Notes under the pieces: generated by a model
The model's database searches: none
Seen by the model: the letters and a program-made list of their open reading frames with translations, nothing else
Told to the model about the DNA's origin: nothing
Translations under genes and position numbers: made by a program
Source of the DNA: Candidimonas nitroreducens
GTDB lineage: Bacteria > Pseudomonadota > Gammaproteobacteria > Burkholderiales > Burkholderiaceae_B
Length of the DNA: 64,000 nucleotides
Direction: 5' to 3'
NCBI RefSeq assembly: GCF_002209565.1
Contig: NZ_NJIH01000009.1
Location: 124,001 to 188,000 of the forward strand
Part shown: one piece after another, positions 42,789 through 50,728 of the stretch
How the letters are laid out: the number at the start of each line of letters is the position of its first letter
How positions within the stretch are numbered: the stretch's first letter is position 1

Positions 42789-43949
42789 CTACAGCTTGCA
42801 GCCGCGGGCGGGATCCGCCAGGCCCTTGGCGGCGATGCCGATGGACAGGTTCTTGCCGTCCTTGACTTCGCGCAGATAGAAATCCTGGACGGGGTTGCCG
42901 GCCTTGGACAGCTTGAAGGTGCCGCGCGGGCTGTCGATGGTGGCGCCGCTCATGGCCGCGCGCATGGCGGCCTTCTTGCTGACATCGCCTTTGACGGCGT
43001 TCAGGCCGGCGGCCAGGATCTGGGCCGCGTCGTAGCCTTGCACGGCATAGACGTCGGGCGCCGTCTTGGGATAGGCCTTGGCGTAGTCGGCGCGGAATGC
43101 ATTGTCGCGCGGCGTATTCAGCCCGTCGGCGTAATGCAGCGTGGTAAGCAGGCCTTCGGCGGCCTTGCCCTGCGCGTCCAGCGTGCCGTCGGTGAGGAAG
43201 CCGCTGGCCAGCAGGGGCACGGTCTTGCGCAGGCCCGATGCGTCGTAGTCTTTGACGAACTTGACCGCGCCGCCGCCGGCGAAGAAGGTATAGACCACGT
43301 CGGGCTTGAGCGCCGCGATTTCCGTCAGCAGGGGCTGGAATTCCACCTTCGGAAAGGGCAGGGCCAGCTGCTTGACGACCTTGCCGCCGCCTTTTTCGAA
43401 AGACTCTTTGAAGCCGTCGGTCGATTCTTTGCCCGCGGCGTAGTTCCAGGTGATGGTGACGGCGTGCTTATAGCCCTTCTTGGCCGCCACGCCGCCCATG
43501 GCGTAGCCCGGCTGCCAGTTCGAGAACGAGCTGCGGAAGATGTTCTTGCTGCACAGCGGGCCGGTGATGACGTCGGCGCCCGCGTTGGGGATGATGAGTG
43601 TGGTGTCGGAATCTTTGGCGGCCTTGGCCAGGGCCACGGCAACGCCCGAGTGCACCGTGCCCACCAGAATGTCGACGTGGTCGCGCTTGATCAGGCGGTT
43701 GGCGTTGTCGGGGCCTTTGGCGGGGTTGGATTCGTCGTCGACCTTGAAATATTCGAGTTCCTGGCCCGCCAGCTTGCCGCCTTGTTCCTGGACATATAGC
43801 TTGAAGCCGTTTTCGATGGCCTGCCCCAGGGCCGCATAAGTGCCGCTGTAGGGCAGCATGAAGCCGATTTTGATGGCGGCTGTGGCGTTGCCGCCCGTAC
43901 CCAGTACGAGCGCAGTTGCGACGGCAGCGCCGGAAAGCACGTGTTTCAT
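42789..43949 (-). CDS. livK: Branched-chain/aromatic-acid type ABC periplasmic binding protein
   Basis: 386 residues; signal peptide ~1-24 (MKHVLSGAAVATALVLGTGGNATAA). The Peripla_BP_6 fold begins IKIGFMLPYSGTYAALGQAIENGFKLYVQEQGG and continues with the receptor hinge LVGTVHSGVAVALAKAA and AVQGYDAAQILAAGL. The sequence is more like binding proteins for aromatic acids or amides than leucine-binding protein; this is only an impression from conserved blocks. It is the first gene of the livKHMGF operon. Confidence 0.92.
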   Translation of the reverse strand: MKHVLSGAAVATALVLGTGGNATAAIKIGFMLPYSGTYAALGQAIENGFKLYVQEQGGKLAGQELEYFKVDDESNPAKGPDNANRLIKRDHVDILVGTVHSGVAVALAKAAKDSDTTLIIPNAGADVITGPLCSKNIFRSSFSNWQPGYAMGGVAAKKGYKHAVTITWNYAAGKESTDGFKESFEKGGGKVVKQLALPFPKVEFQPLLTEIAALKPDVVYTFFAGGGAVKFVKDYDASGLRKTVPLLASGFLTDGTLDAQGKAAEGLLTTLHYADGLNTPRDNAFRADYAKAYPKTAPDVYAVQGYDAAQILAAGLNAVKGDVSKKAAMRAAMSGATIDSPRGTFKLSKAGNPVQDFYLREVKDGKNLSIGIAAKGLADPARGCKL

Positions 43950-44218
43950 AGGTCTACTCCCTTTCTATTCCCGTTTTTTTGAATGATTACTGCATGAGGC
44001 CCGCATGGCTCGGCCCGGATCCGTGCGGATGCCGGGCCGGCCCGATTATTGCACCGGCGCCGGCCACGTATGTGTTTTTGTGGATGCCGGCGCCGACAGT
44101 CGTCAATAATACATAGGCTGGCCCGGCTTGCAATGGGTTTAATCCCTCGGGCCTATGCCAGGGGCCTGCGCCGGGGGGCTGCAAAGCGGGGCGCCGCGCT
44201 GCACCGCGTTATGCGTGT

Positions 44219-45088
44219 TCAGAACCCATAGAGTTCCGCCGGGTTGTCCACCAATATGCGGCGCCTGGCTTGTGCGTCGGGCGCCCATTGCGCAAGCAGC
44301 GCATACAGCGCCGCATCATCGGGCCCGGCGCCGGCCTCGGTGGGGTGCGGCCAGTCCGAGCCCCAGACCATGCGCCGCGGCGCCAGGCCGATCAGCGCCC
44401 GCGCGGTGACGACAGTGTCGGCGTAGTCTTCCCGCTGCGAATTCAGGTAGGCGCCCGACAGCTTGACCCAGGTCTTGCCGCGGGCGAGCAGGCCGGCGAC
44501 GATGTCCAGCGCCGCATGGCCGGGCCCCGACCCCTTGGGCAGGCGCAGCATGTGGTCGAAGACCAGCGTGCCGGGCAGCCGTTCGAGCAGCGCGGCGTGC
44601 TCGACGATCTGCTGCGCCATCAGGTGCAGCTGCACGTGCCAGCCCAGGCGCTGTATGCGCTGCGCCAGCGGTTCGATCATGTCGAAGCGCGTGACGGCGG
44701 TGGCCGGATTGAACAGGGTGAAGCGTACGCCGCGGACACCGCCGGCGTGCAGCGCGTCGAGTTCTTCCTCGGCCACGTCGGGGTGCAGCACGGCCACGCC
44801 GCGGGCCGACTCGGCGCCCAGGTCGCGTATGGCCTGCAGCGTGACCCGGTTGTCGGTGCCGTAGATGCCGGGGGTCACCACCACGGTTCTTTGCAGGTTC
44901 AGCCGGCGCCGCAGCTCCAGGTATTCGGGCACGCCCAGAAAGCGTGGCGGCGGCAGGCCCTGTGCCTGCGCCGGGAAGCGCCGGTCGTAGATATGGATGT
45001 GGGCGTCGCAGGCGCCGTCCGGCGCCCGGCCGCCCTGGCCCGCGGCGGGGGCGGAGGCCTGCGGCGGGGTGGGAGGAACTGAGCTCAT
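44219..45088 (-). CDS. Amidohydrolase-family lactonase (2-pyrone-4,6-dicarboxylate hydrolase-like)
   Basis: 289 residues. A 25-residue Pro/Ala-rich head precedes the TIM barrel. DAHIHIYDRRFP gives the His-x-His metal motif; VRFTLFN, LHLMAQQIV, LVFDHMLRLPKG and VKLSGAYLNS mark the following strands and WGSDWPHPTE the last Asp. This series is characteristic of the Amidohydro_2 branch that includes LigI, which opens a pyrone lactone in lignin-derived aromatic degradation. It lies between the Liv importer and the MgtC gene; a combined role with aromatic-acid uptake is attractive but unproven. Confidence 0.87.
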   Translation of the reverse strand: MSSVPPTPPQASAPAAGQGGRAPDGACDAHIHIYDRRFPAQAQGLPPPRFLGVPEYLELRRRLNLQRTVVVTPGIYGTDNRVTLQAIRDLGAESARGVAVLHPDVAEEELDALHAGGVRGVRFTLFNPATAVTRFDMIEPLAQRIQRLGWHVQLHLMAQQIVEHAALLERLPGTLVFDHMLRLPKGSGPGHAALDIVAGLLARGKTWVKLSGAYLNSQREDYADTVVTARALIGLAPRRMVWGSDWPHPTEAGAGPDDAALYALLAQWAPDAQARRRILVDNPAELYGF

Positions 45089-45101
45089 GAATGTATCGTC
45101 C

Positions 45102-45782
45102 TTATTGTGTGTCGTCCTGCATCTCGCGCGCGCCGGGCACGGCCTTCAGGCGCTCGCGGATGACGCCGTACTGCGTGGGCGAGACGCGCGACAGGGTGAT
45201 GCGCACTTCGTCCAGGTCTTCCGATTCGTCGCTTTGCTGTACCACGAATTCCTTGACGCGGCTGCCGGTCGAGCCGAGCGCGTCGTGCAGCGCCCGTAGA
45301 TTCAGGGCTCCGTGCTTGACCAGCAGGCGGATGCGGCGTTCCTGGCGGGCGACGATGTAGCGTTGTTCCAGCGGTTTGATGCCGGCCAGGATGATGAGGA
45401 TGATGATGGTGGCCGCGATCGAGGCGGTGTACATGCCGCCGCCCACCGCCAGCCCTATCGCGGCCACCGACCAAAGGCTGGCCGCCGTGGTCAGCCCGCG
45501 TATCACTTCGCCGCGCAGCAGGATCGAGCCGGCGCCCAGGAAGCCTATGCCCGAGACTACCTGGGCGGCGATGCGGGAAGGGTCGAGCACTACGTGTTCC
45601 GCGCCCAGGATGTCGTGGAAGCCGAAGGCCGACACGATCATGATCAGCGTCGAGCCCACGCACACCAGCATGTGCGTGCGCAGGCCCGCGGCCCACGACA
45701 GCCGCTCGCGTTCGAAGCCGATGAGGCTGCCCAGCAGGGCTGCGAGCAGCAGCCTGCCTATGAGTTCGGTATTGCCCAGCAT
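45102..45782 (-). CDS. MgtC/SapB-family membrane protein
   Basis: 226 residues from ATG 45782. About five hydrophobic segments; RLLLAALLGSLIGFERERLSWAAGLRTHMLVCVGSTLIMIVSAF is the conserved MgtC block with its acidic Glu-Arg-Glu. VSGIGFLGAGSILLRGEVIRGLTTAASLWSVAAIGLAVGGG is the second. A cytoplasmic C-terminal domain (~150-226) resembles an ACT-like fold. MgtC proteins restrain F-type ATPase and help survival in low magnesium or acid; this environmental homologue's role is not proven. Confidence 0.9.
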   Translation of the reverse strand: MLGNTELIGRLLLAALLGSLIGFERERLSWAAGLRTHMLVCVGSTLIMIVSAFGFHDILGAEHVVLDPSRIAAQVVSGIGFLGAGSILLRGEVIRGLTTAASLWSVAAIGLAVGGGMYTASIAATIIILIILAGIKPLEQRYIVARQERRIRLLVKHGALNLRALHDALGSTGSRVKEFVVQQSDESEDLDEVRITLSRVSPTQYGVIRERLKAVPGAREMQDDTQ

Positions 45783-45936
45783 GGTGTCCTTTGCCTTGTC
45801 TGCCGCCCGGCGCGCCCTTGCGGCGCGCCTGTGTCCGTGTCTGGAATTATGGCACCGGATGGCGATAGTGCAATTCGGGCACCGGCCGGCGGCGCCGCCG
45901 GCGGCTTGCCCGCCGCGGCGCGGCCATCGCGCGGGC

Positions 45937-46998
45937 TCAAGGTTCCTGGTGCTTGCGGATGGCCGAAGGGAACAGATCCCAGCAGGCAATGAACAGCGCC
46001 GCGCACAACGGGCCGATCACGAAACCGTTCAGGCCGAATACGGTCAGGCCGCCCAGGGTGGAAATCAGAATGACGTAGTCGGGTATTTTGGTGTCCTTGC
46101 CCACCAGTATGGGCCGCAGCACATTGTCCACCAGACCGATCACCAGTACGCAGAACAGGATCAGCACCACCCCCTGCCAGATCGCGCCGGTGACCAGGAA
46201 GTAGACCGCCACCGGCATCCAGATCAGCGCCGCGCCCACCGCCGGCAGCAGCGACAGGAAGCCCATCAGCACGCCCCACAGCAGCGCGCCCTGGATGTCC
46301 AGGAACCAGAATATCAGTCCGCCCAGCAGGCCTTGCGTGCAAGCCACCGCGATATTGCCCTTGACCGTGGCCCGCACCACCGTGGCGAACTTGCGGTACA
46401 GGTGAACCTGGTGCTCGTCGCTGAGCGGGATCAGCTGTTTGCTGTGGCGCGCCAGCTGCGGCCCGTCGCGCAGCAGGAAATACAGCAGGTAGAGCATGAC
46501 GCCCATGCTGATGATGAACTCGAAAGTGTGCTGGCCCACGTTGACCGCCTGCGAAGCCAGGAACTTGCTGCCTTGCAGCGCCGCCGCCGATAGCTTGTCC
46601 TGCAGGCTGAAGACGTCGCCGACGCCCAGGCGGTCGAGCATGCTGTGCACCGACGCCGGCAGGGCGTTGACGATTTGTTCGAAATAGGCGCCCAGGTTGA
46701 ATTGGCCGGAGCTGATGCGCTTGTAGATCGAGGCCCCTTCCTGGATCAGCGCGCCGCTGACGAAGATCAGCGGCAGGATCACGATCAGGATGATGATGAA
46801 GACCGAGGTCAGTGCCGCCAGATTGCGGTGGCCGTGGAACCTGGTCAGCAGGCGCCTGTGCATCGGCCCGAACACGATGGCCAGGATCGCGCCCCAGAAT
46901 ATCGCGCTGTAGTAGGGCAGCAGCACGCAGATGAAGGCGATGCTGACCGCCGTCAGCAATACCAGGAAAGTGCGGAAATAAAGAGTGGAGTTTTCCAT
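45937..46998 (-). CDS. AI-2E-family transporter (TqsA/PerM type)
   Basis: 353 residues from MENSTLYFRT; an upstream in-frame extension is basic and unlikely. Eight or so hydrophobic segments in the family's order, with LPAVGAALIWMPVAVYFLVTG and LVDNVLRPILVGKDTKIPDYVILISTLGGLTVFGLNGFVIGP as the definitive signatures. The extracytoplasmic stretch ~95-150 separates helices 2 and 3. Members have been linked to AI-2 export, Na+/H+ exchange or metabolite efflux, so the substrate remains open. Confidence 0.92.
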   Translation of the reverse strand: MENSTLYFRTFLVLLTAVSIAFICVLLPYYSAIFWGAILAIVFGPMHRRLLTRFHGHRNLAALTSVFIIILIVILPLIFVSGALIQEGASIYKRISSGQFNLGAYFEQIVNALPASVHSMLDRLGVGDVFSLQDKLSAAALQGSKFLASQAVNVGQHTFEFIISMGVMLYLLYFLLRDGPQLARHSKQLIPLSDEHQVHLYRKFATVVRATVKGNIAVACTQGLLGGLIFWFLDIQGALLWGVLMGFLSLLPAVGAALIWMPVAVYFLVTGAIWQGVVLILFCVLVIGLVDNVLRPILVGKDTKIPDYVILISTLGGLTVFGLNGFVIGPLCAALFIACWDLFPSAIRKHQEP

Positions 46999-47464
46999 CC
47001 GGCGTCCAGTCGATCTGGGCTTGGGGCGTTCGGGCCGTGGCCGGCGTCGCCGCCTGCTCGGGTGCGCCGCTGATGCGCATGCCGCGAGCGCCGCCGCCAG
47101 GCCGCGTTCGCGGTATCTGTGCGGACGGGCCCCGGGAACCGCCTGCACAGACGCCTATTTTGCAACGGATCGGCCGCGCGTGGGATGGAAACAGGGCGGG
47201 CTGGCGCTCATTTATTGTGTGGCCTTGTATTCCGGGCTACCAATTGTGTAGTTTCCGGCTGGGCGCCGGCAGGCTCAGAAGGAGGAGCCCGCCAGCTGGC
47301 TGATACGCGGCCGGCGGGCCTGAGCGGGCCTAACGGTCATGGCGGGCGCCGCTTCCCCCCGAGAATGAAAGGGCTTCTTTCACATTAAGCGAGGGTGGGC
47401 GAGGCCAGGAGAGGGGCTCGCGGGCCCGGATCAGGCTTTTTTTGGGGCTAGGCCCTTTTCGGGA
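46999..47464. other. 466-bp stretch without a gene, between HiPIP and AI-2E genes
   Basis: No coding signal is convincing here. It contains the upstream region of the AI-2E gene, an AT-richer patch around 47210-47260, and a small hairpin TGAAAG-GGCTT-CTTTCA (47366-47382), which may end the HiPIP message. Confidence 0.5.
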
Positions 47465-47776
47465 TCAGGCCTTTTTCGAGTAGGCGCTGCACCACCCGGC
47501 GCCGGCAACCAGCTTGCCGGCGAAGATCGCACAGGGAGCCCACTGGTCGCCGGCCTTGCCCTGGAAAAGCTGGCAATTGCCGCAGTGTTCGCCCGGAACG
47601 TATTTGGGCTGCGCGGCCTTGTCGATCAGCGCGGCATCGTGCTTGTAGCCCAGGCCGATCGCCACGGGATCGCTTTCCTCGACCTTGGCCGGCTCGGCCA
47701 GGACGCGGCCGGCCAGGGCCACGGACGAGGCGAGGCCGGCGCCGGCGATCAGGAAACTGCGGCGGGATGACTTCAT
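47465..47776 (-). CDS. High-potential iron-sulfur protein (HiPIP)
   Basis: 103 residues. The Tat-type signal SRRSFLIAGAGLASSVALAGRVLA (~4-27) precedes a mature part with four cluster ligands Cys65, Cys68, Cys82 and Cys96 (GEHCGNCQLFQG, APCAIF, GWCSAYSKK), the HiPIP spacing. It binds one [4Fe-4S] cluster and carries electrons in the periplasm, often to cytochrome oxidases or between the bc1 complex and the cbb3 oxidase. The cbb3 genes lie directly upstream. AAGGAG precedes the ATG. Confidence 0.95.
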   Translation of the reverse strand: MKSSRRSFLIAGAGLASSVALAGRVLAEPAKVEESDPVAIGLGYKHDAALIDKAAQPKYVPGEHCGNCQLFQGKAGDQWAPCAIFAGKLVAGAGWCSAYSKKA

Positions 47777-47826
47777 GGTGTACTCCTTGTGGTTTGGGGT
47801 TCGGAATGGGAAATCAGGGGCGGGGC

Positions 47827-48123
47827 TTACTGGCGGATGCGGCTTGCGGCGCCGCCTTGCGGCAGCTCATCCCGCAGCGGCTCATTGAGCTGCGTTTCAT
47901 CCGGTAGAGATCCATCCGGCGGTACGAAGCAAAATCCATCAGATGCCCGACTACCGGCAGCATCCGGCAAGGGCTCGTCCCGCAGCGGCTCGTCCAGCAG
48001 CGGCACGAAGCCGGGGCTGTCGAGGTCTTCGAATTGCTGGTGGTTCACCGCCCAGAAGAAGATTGCCGCGGCCAGCAGCACGATCAGCAGCGTGATGGGG
48101 ATCAGGATCAGGAGGCTGTTCAT
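47827..48123 (-). CDS. ccoS: CcoS, cbb3 oxidase assembly protein, with expanded tail
   Basis: 98 residues. One membrane helix (LLILIPITLLIVLLAAAIFFWAV) is followed by NHQQFEDLDSPGFVPLLDE, the CcoS/FixS signature. Typical CcoS ends about 10 residues later (~50-65 residues). Here a ~50-residue tail follows, rich in Pro/Asp/Glu with internal repeats (DEPLRDEPLP, then NEPLRDELPQ). The ATG overlaps the ccoI stop by 4 bases. CcoS is needed for the insertion of heme b and CuB into CcoN. Confidence 0.9.
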   Translation of the reverse strand: MNSLLILIPITLLIVLLAAAIFFWAVNHQQFEDLDSPGFVPLLDEPLRDEPLPDAAGSRASDGFCFVPPDGSLPDETQLNEPLRDELPQGGAASRIRQ

Positions 48124-50489
48124 GGGTTCGGGGAGGCGGCCTGGCGGCGCCCGAGGCCGGATGCTGCAGGCCCGGGCCGCCTGCCGGGGGTCGGGCTGGC
48201 CAGCGGATCGTGGGCGGCCCGGCCTGTGCCTATGTCTTGGGTGTTTCGACGGACTGCGGACGCGGCACGGCCCGCCCGCAACGCGTTCATCACCACCAGC
48301 AGCGAACTTGCCGACATGCCCAGCGCCGCCAGCCAGGGCGGTACCCAGCCCAGGGCGGCCGGCGCGACCGCGCAGAGGTTGTACAGCAGCGACCAGCGCT
48401 GGCTCTGGGCCACCAGGTGAGTGGCCTTGCGGGCCGCGGCACGCGCCCGAACCAGGCCGTCGAGGCGCCCGTCCAAGAGCAGCATGCCGGCGCGCGATTG
48501 CGCCAGATCCGTGCCTCCGGCCGGCGCCGCCGAGACGTCGGCGGCGGCCAGTATGGGAGCGTCATTGCTGCCATCGCCCACGGCCAGTGTGACGCGCCCG
48601 ACGGCGCGCAGGGCGGCCAGCAGCGCCAGCTTGTCTTCGGGGCGCTGGCGCGCATGCCATTCGGGCACGCCCAGGCGGCTGGCCAGCGCCGCCACGCGCT
48701 CGGGCGCATCGCCGCTGGCGATGCACACCGCGATGCCGTCGGCGCGCAAGGCGTCGAGCGCGGCGCGGGCTTCGGGGCGCGGCTGTTCTTCGACAGCGCC
48801 ACCGTCAGTTTCGGGGCGTGGCTGGTTTTCTGCTCCGCCAGAAGTTTCGGGGCACGGCTGTTCTTCGAACTGGTTACCGAGGCTTGTGGGGCAGGGCCGT
48901 TGTGCGGCATGGTTACCGCCGGCCCGCGGCAGCGTCAAGGTGCCGGTCTTGTCGAATAGCGCAGCGTCGACCCGTGCCAGCTTGTGCAGCGCCGCCGCGT
49001 CGGTGACCAGCACGCCCTGCGCCGCCAGCGCGCCTGTGGCGCTCGTCAAGGTCGTGGGGGCGGCCAGGGCATAGGCGCAGGGACAGGCGGCCACCAGTAC
49101 CGCCACGGTGGCCTCGAAGGCGCGGCCCGGATCCACCAGCAGCCAGCCCAGGGCGGTCAGCAGTGCCAGCAGCAGGATGGCCAGCACGTAGCGATCGGCC
49201 TTGCCGTCTCTTGCGGGCATGCGCCGGCGGCGCCGCAGCGCGCGGCCGCTGAGCGCTTCTATGCGTGCCGCGGCGCCGAGTCCGGCGCTGCGTTCCACCC
49301 GCATCTCGATCGCAGCGCCCAGCAGCAGGCTGCCGGCCGCCAGGCGCGCGCCGCGCCTGTGCAGCACCGGGCCCGATTCGCCCGACAGCAAGGCCTCGTC
49401 CAGGCGCGCCTCGGCGCTTTCCAGCAAGCCGTCGGCCGGAACAATGTCTCCCGGCGCTATCCGCACCCGGTCGCCCGGCAGCAGCTGCATGGCGGGCACG
49501 GTCTCGAGCGCGCCGTCCGCGCCATAGCGCTGGGCCAGCAGCGGCGCGGCATCTAGCGCCGCATCGCTTTGCGCCGCGCTATGGTGCCGCGCGCGCAGCT
49601 CGAGATAGCGCGCGCCCAGCAGCAGGAAGATGAACATGCCGATCGAATCGAAATAGATTTCGCCCTGGCCGCGCAGCGTGTTGAAGGCGCTGGCCGCGAA
49701 CACCGGCACGATGGCCAGCGTCACCGGCAGGTCTATGCCCAGGCGGCCCCGGCGCAGATCGCGTAGCGCGTTGCGGTAGAAGGGCATGGCGCAATAGCCC
49801 ACGCAGGGTATCGTCACCAGCAGACAGAGCCAGCGGAACAGCGCGCGCGTGCTGAAGTCCACCATGTCGACGGCGCCTATGTAGATCACGAAGGCGAAGG
49901 TCATGACTTGCATCGAACACATGCCCGCCACCAGCAGGCGCTTGAGCAGATCGTGCCGCGCCTCGACGCGGCGGTCGTCGATGCTGTCGCGGCGCAGGGG
50001 CTGCGCGCCGCATCCGGCGGCGGCGCAGGCCTGCAGCAGGGCCGGCAGCGTCAGCCTGGCCGCGTCCCAGACGACGCGTACGCGCCGCGCCGGCGCATCG
50101 ATGGTAAGGCGCCGCACACCGGGCAAGGCCCGGATGTGCTGTTCCAGGCGCAGCACCTGCCGGGCATCGTCCAGCGGCTCTACCCGCAGTGCGGCCTCGC
50201 TGCAGCCGTCGCGGCGGCTGCGCAGCACTTGGGCGGCCAGCCGAGGGTCGCCCCATAGTTCCATTTCTGAATCAATCGCGCACTTTGGCGGCTTCGCGTG
50301 CCGTGCCATATGTGCTGTCTGCACTTCGCTTTCGCGTTCACGATCGATTTGGGAACGGAATAAAGCCGCGTCGTTGGTGCCGGTCGTTGCCCGGGCCTGG
50401 CTCTGGCCTTCGGGCTTTTCCCCGCAGGTGTCCACCGGCCTCGCGGCGGCCGCATGGGGGGCAGCGCGGTCGTGCGCGTCTCGGCTCAT
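48120..50489 (-). CDS. ccoI: CcoI/FixI-type copper P-type ATPase lacking its ATP-binding N-domain
   Basis: 789 residues from ATG 50489, which overlaps the upstream stop by ATGA; a longer start at 50660 is unlikely. Seen: a metal-binding-like fold (~75-140) with no CxxC, membrane helices, SGES (369-372), the ion motif CPC (469-471), DKTGT (513-517), and the hinge GDGSND near 638. The normal ~110-residue nucleotide-binding domain between DKTGT and RPEARAAL is missing and replaced by ~51 residues of QPRPET-type repeats. A dispersed repeat element codes for ~33 residues near the N-terminus. By position it should feed copper to the cbb3 oxidase, but it cannot bind ATP in the usual way. Confidence 0.88.
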   Translation of the reverse strand: MSRDAHDRAAPHAAAARPVDTCGEKPEGQSQARATTGTNDAALFRSQIDRERESEVQTAHMARHAKPPKCAIDSEMELWGDPRLAAQVLRSRRDGCSEAALRVEPLDDARQVLRLEQHIRALPGVRRLTIDAPARRVRVVWDAARLTLPALLQACAAAGCGAQPLRRDSIDDRRVEARHDLLKRLLVAGMCSMQVMTFAFVIYIGAVDMVDFSTRALFRWLCLLVTIPCVGYCAMPFYRNALRDLRRGRLGIDLPVTLAIVPVFAASAFNTLRGQGEIYFDSIGMFIFLLLGARYLELRARHHSAAQSDAALDAAPLLAQRYGADGALETVPAMQLLPGDRVRIAPGDIVPADGLLESAEARLDEALLSGESGPVLHRRGARLAAGSLLLGAAIEMRVERSAGLGAAARIEALSGRALRRRRRMPARDGKADRYVLAILLLALLTALGWLLVDPGRAFEATVAVLVAACPCAYALAAPTTLTSATGALAAQGVLVTDAAALHKLARVDAALFDKTGTLTLPRAGGNHAAQRPCPTSLGNQFEEQPCPETSGGAENQPRPETDGGAVEEQPRPEARAALDALRADGIAVCIASGDAPERVAALASRLGVPEWHARQRPEDKLALLAALRAVGRVTLAVGDGSNDAPILAAADVSAAPAGGTDLAQSRAGMLLLDGRLDGLVRARAAARKATHLVAQSQRWSLLYNLCAVAPAALGWVPPWLAALGMSASSLLVVMNALRAGRAASAVRRNTQDIGTGRAAHDPLASPTPGRRPGPAASGLGRRQAASPNP
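48780..48932 (-). repeat. Degenerate tandem repeat, ~36-42 bp units, replacing the ccoI N-domain
   Basis: Four units encode, in order, GGNHAAQRPCPTSL, GNQFEEQPCPETS, GGAENQPRPETD and GGAVEEQPRPEA. All are in frame, and the last runs into the conserved sequence RPEARAALDALRADG, suggesting they are copies of that segment. Confidence 0.75.
50261..50358. repeat. Dispersed inverted-repeat element (family A) inside ccoI
   Basis: 98 bp with imperfect terminal inverted repeats; consensus of both ends CCRTTYCYRAATCRATCGYG. It is read through in frame, coding roughly FRSQIDRERESEVQT and CAIDSEME at its ends. Related copies are at 56603-56712 (both ends) and 29842-29884 (one end). Confidence 0.7.
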
Positions 50490-50728
50490 CGCCCCGCCTC
50501 TACGTCTTTGTCGACGGCGGTGGGCTCGGGCGCCGCGGATACGGGCACGCCGAAGACGGTGCGCGCGGTGGGCAGCGGCGTATCGGCATGGCGCTGGCCG
50601 GCGACGATGATCCAGGCACAGCCGGCCAGCGCCGCGGCGAATACCAGCAGCGCCAGCCACAGCACGGGCTGGCGCTGCCAGCCGTGGCGCCGCGGCTCAG
50701 GGGCGAGCGTCGCTGCCGGCCGCCGCAT
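50486..50728 (-). CDS. Small single-membrane-segment protein in the CcoH/FixH position
   Basis: 80 residues from ATG 50728 (an ATG 8 codons earlier would overlap ccoP further). One hydrophobic helix (PVLWLALLVFAAALAGCAWIIVAG) is followed by a short periplasmic tail ending GVPVSAAPEPTAVDKDVEAGR. It overlaps ccoP and its stop overlaps ccoI by ATGA. Its place between ccoP and ccoI is that of ccoH, but I do not see clear CcoH signature residues, and it is about half CcoH length. Confidence 0.65.
   Translation of the reverse strand: MRRPAATLAPEPRRHGWQRQPVLWLALLVFAAALAGCAWIIVAGQRHADTPLPTARTVFGVPVSAAPEPTAVDKDVEAGR

Noticed and set aside
39336-45088. Idea that the Liv genes form an active urea/amide uptake system with nearby enzymes
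   Set aside because: No urease or amidase genes are seen, and the binding protein carries no decisive signature.
50490-50660. An upstream extension of ccoI by 57 codons
   Set aside because: It runs through the small upstream gene, has an Arg-rich nonsense composition, and the ATGA start at 50489 fits operon coupling.
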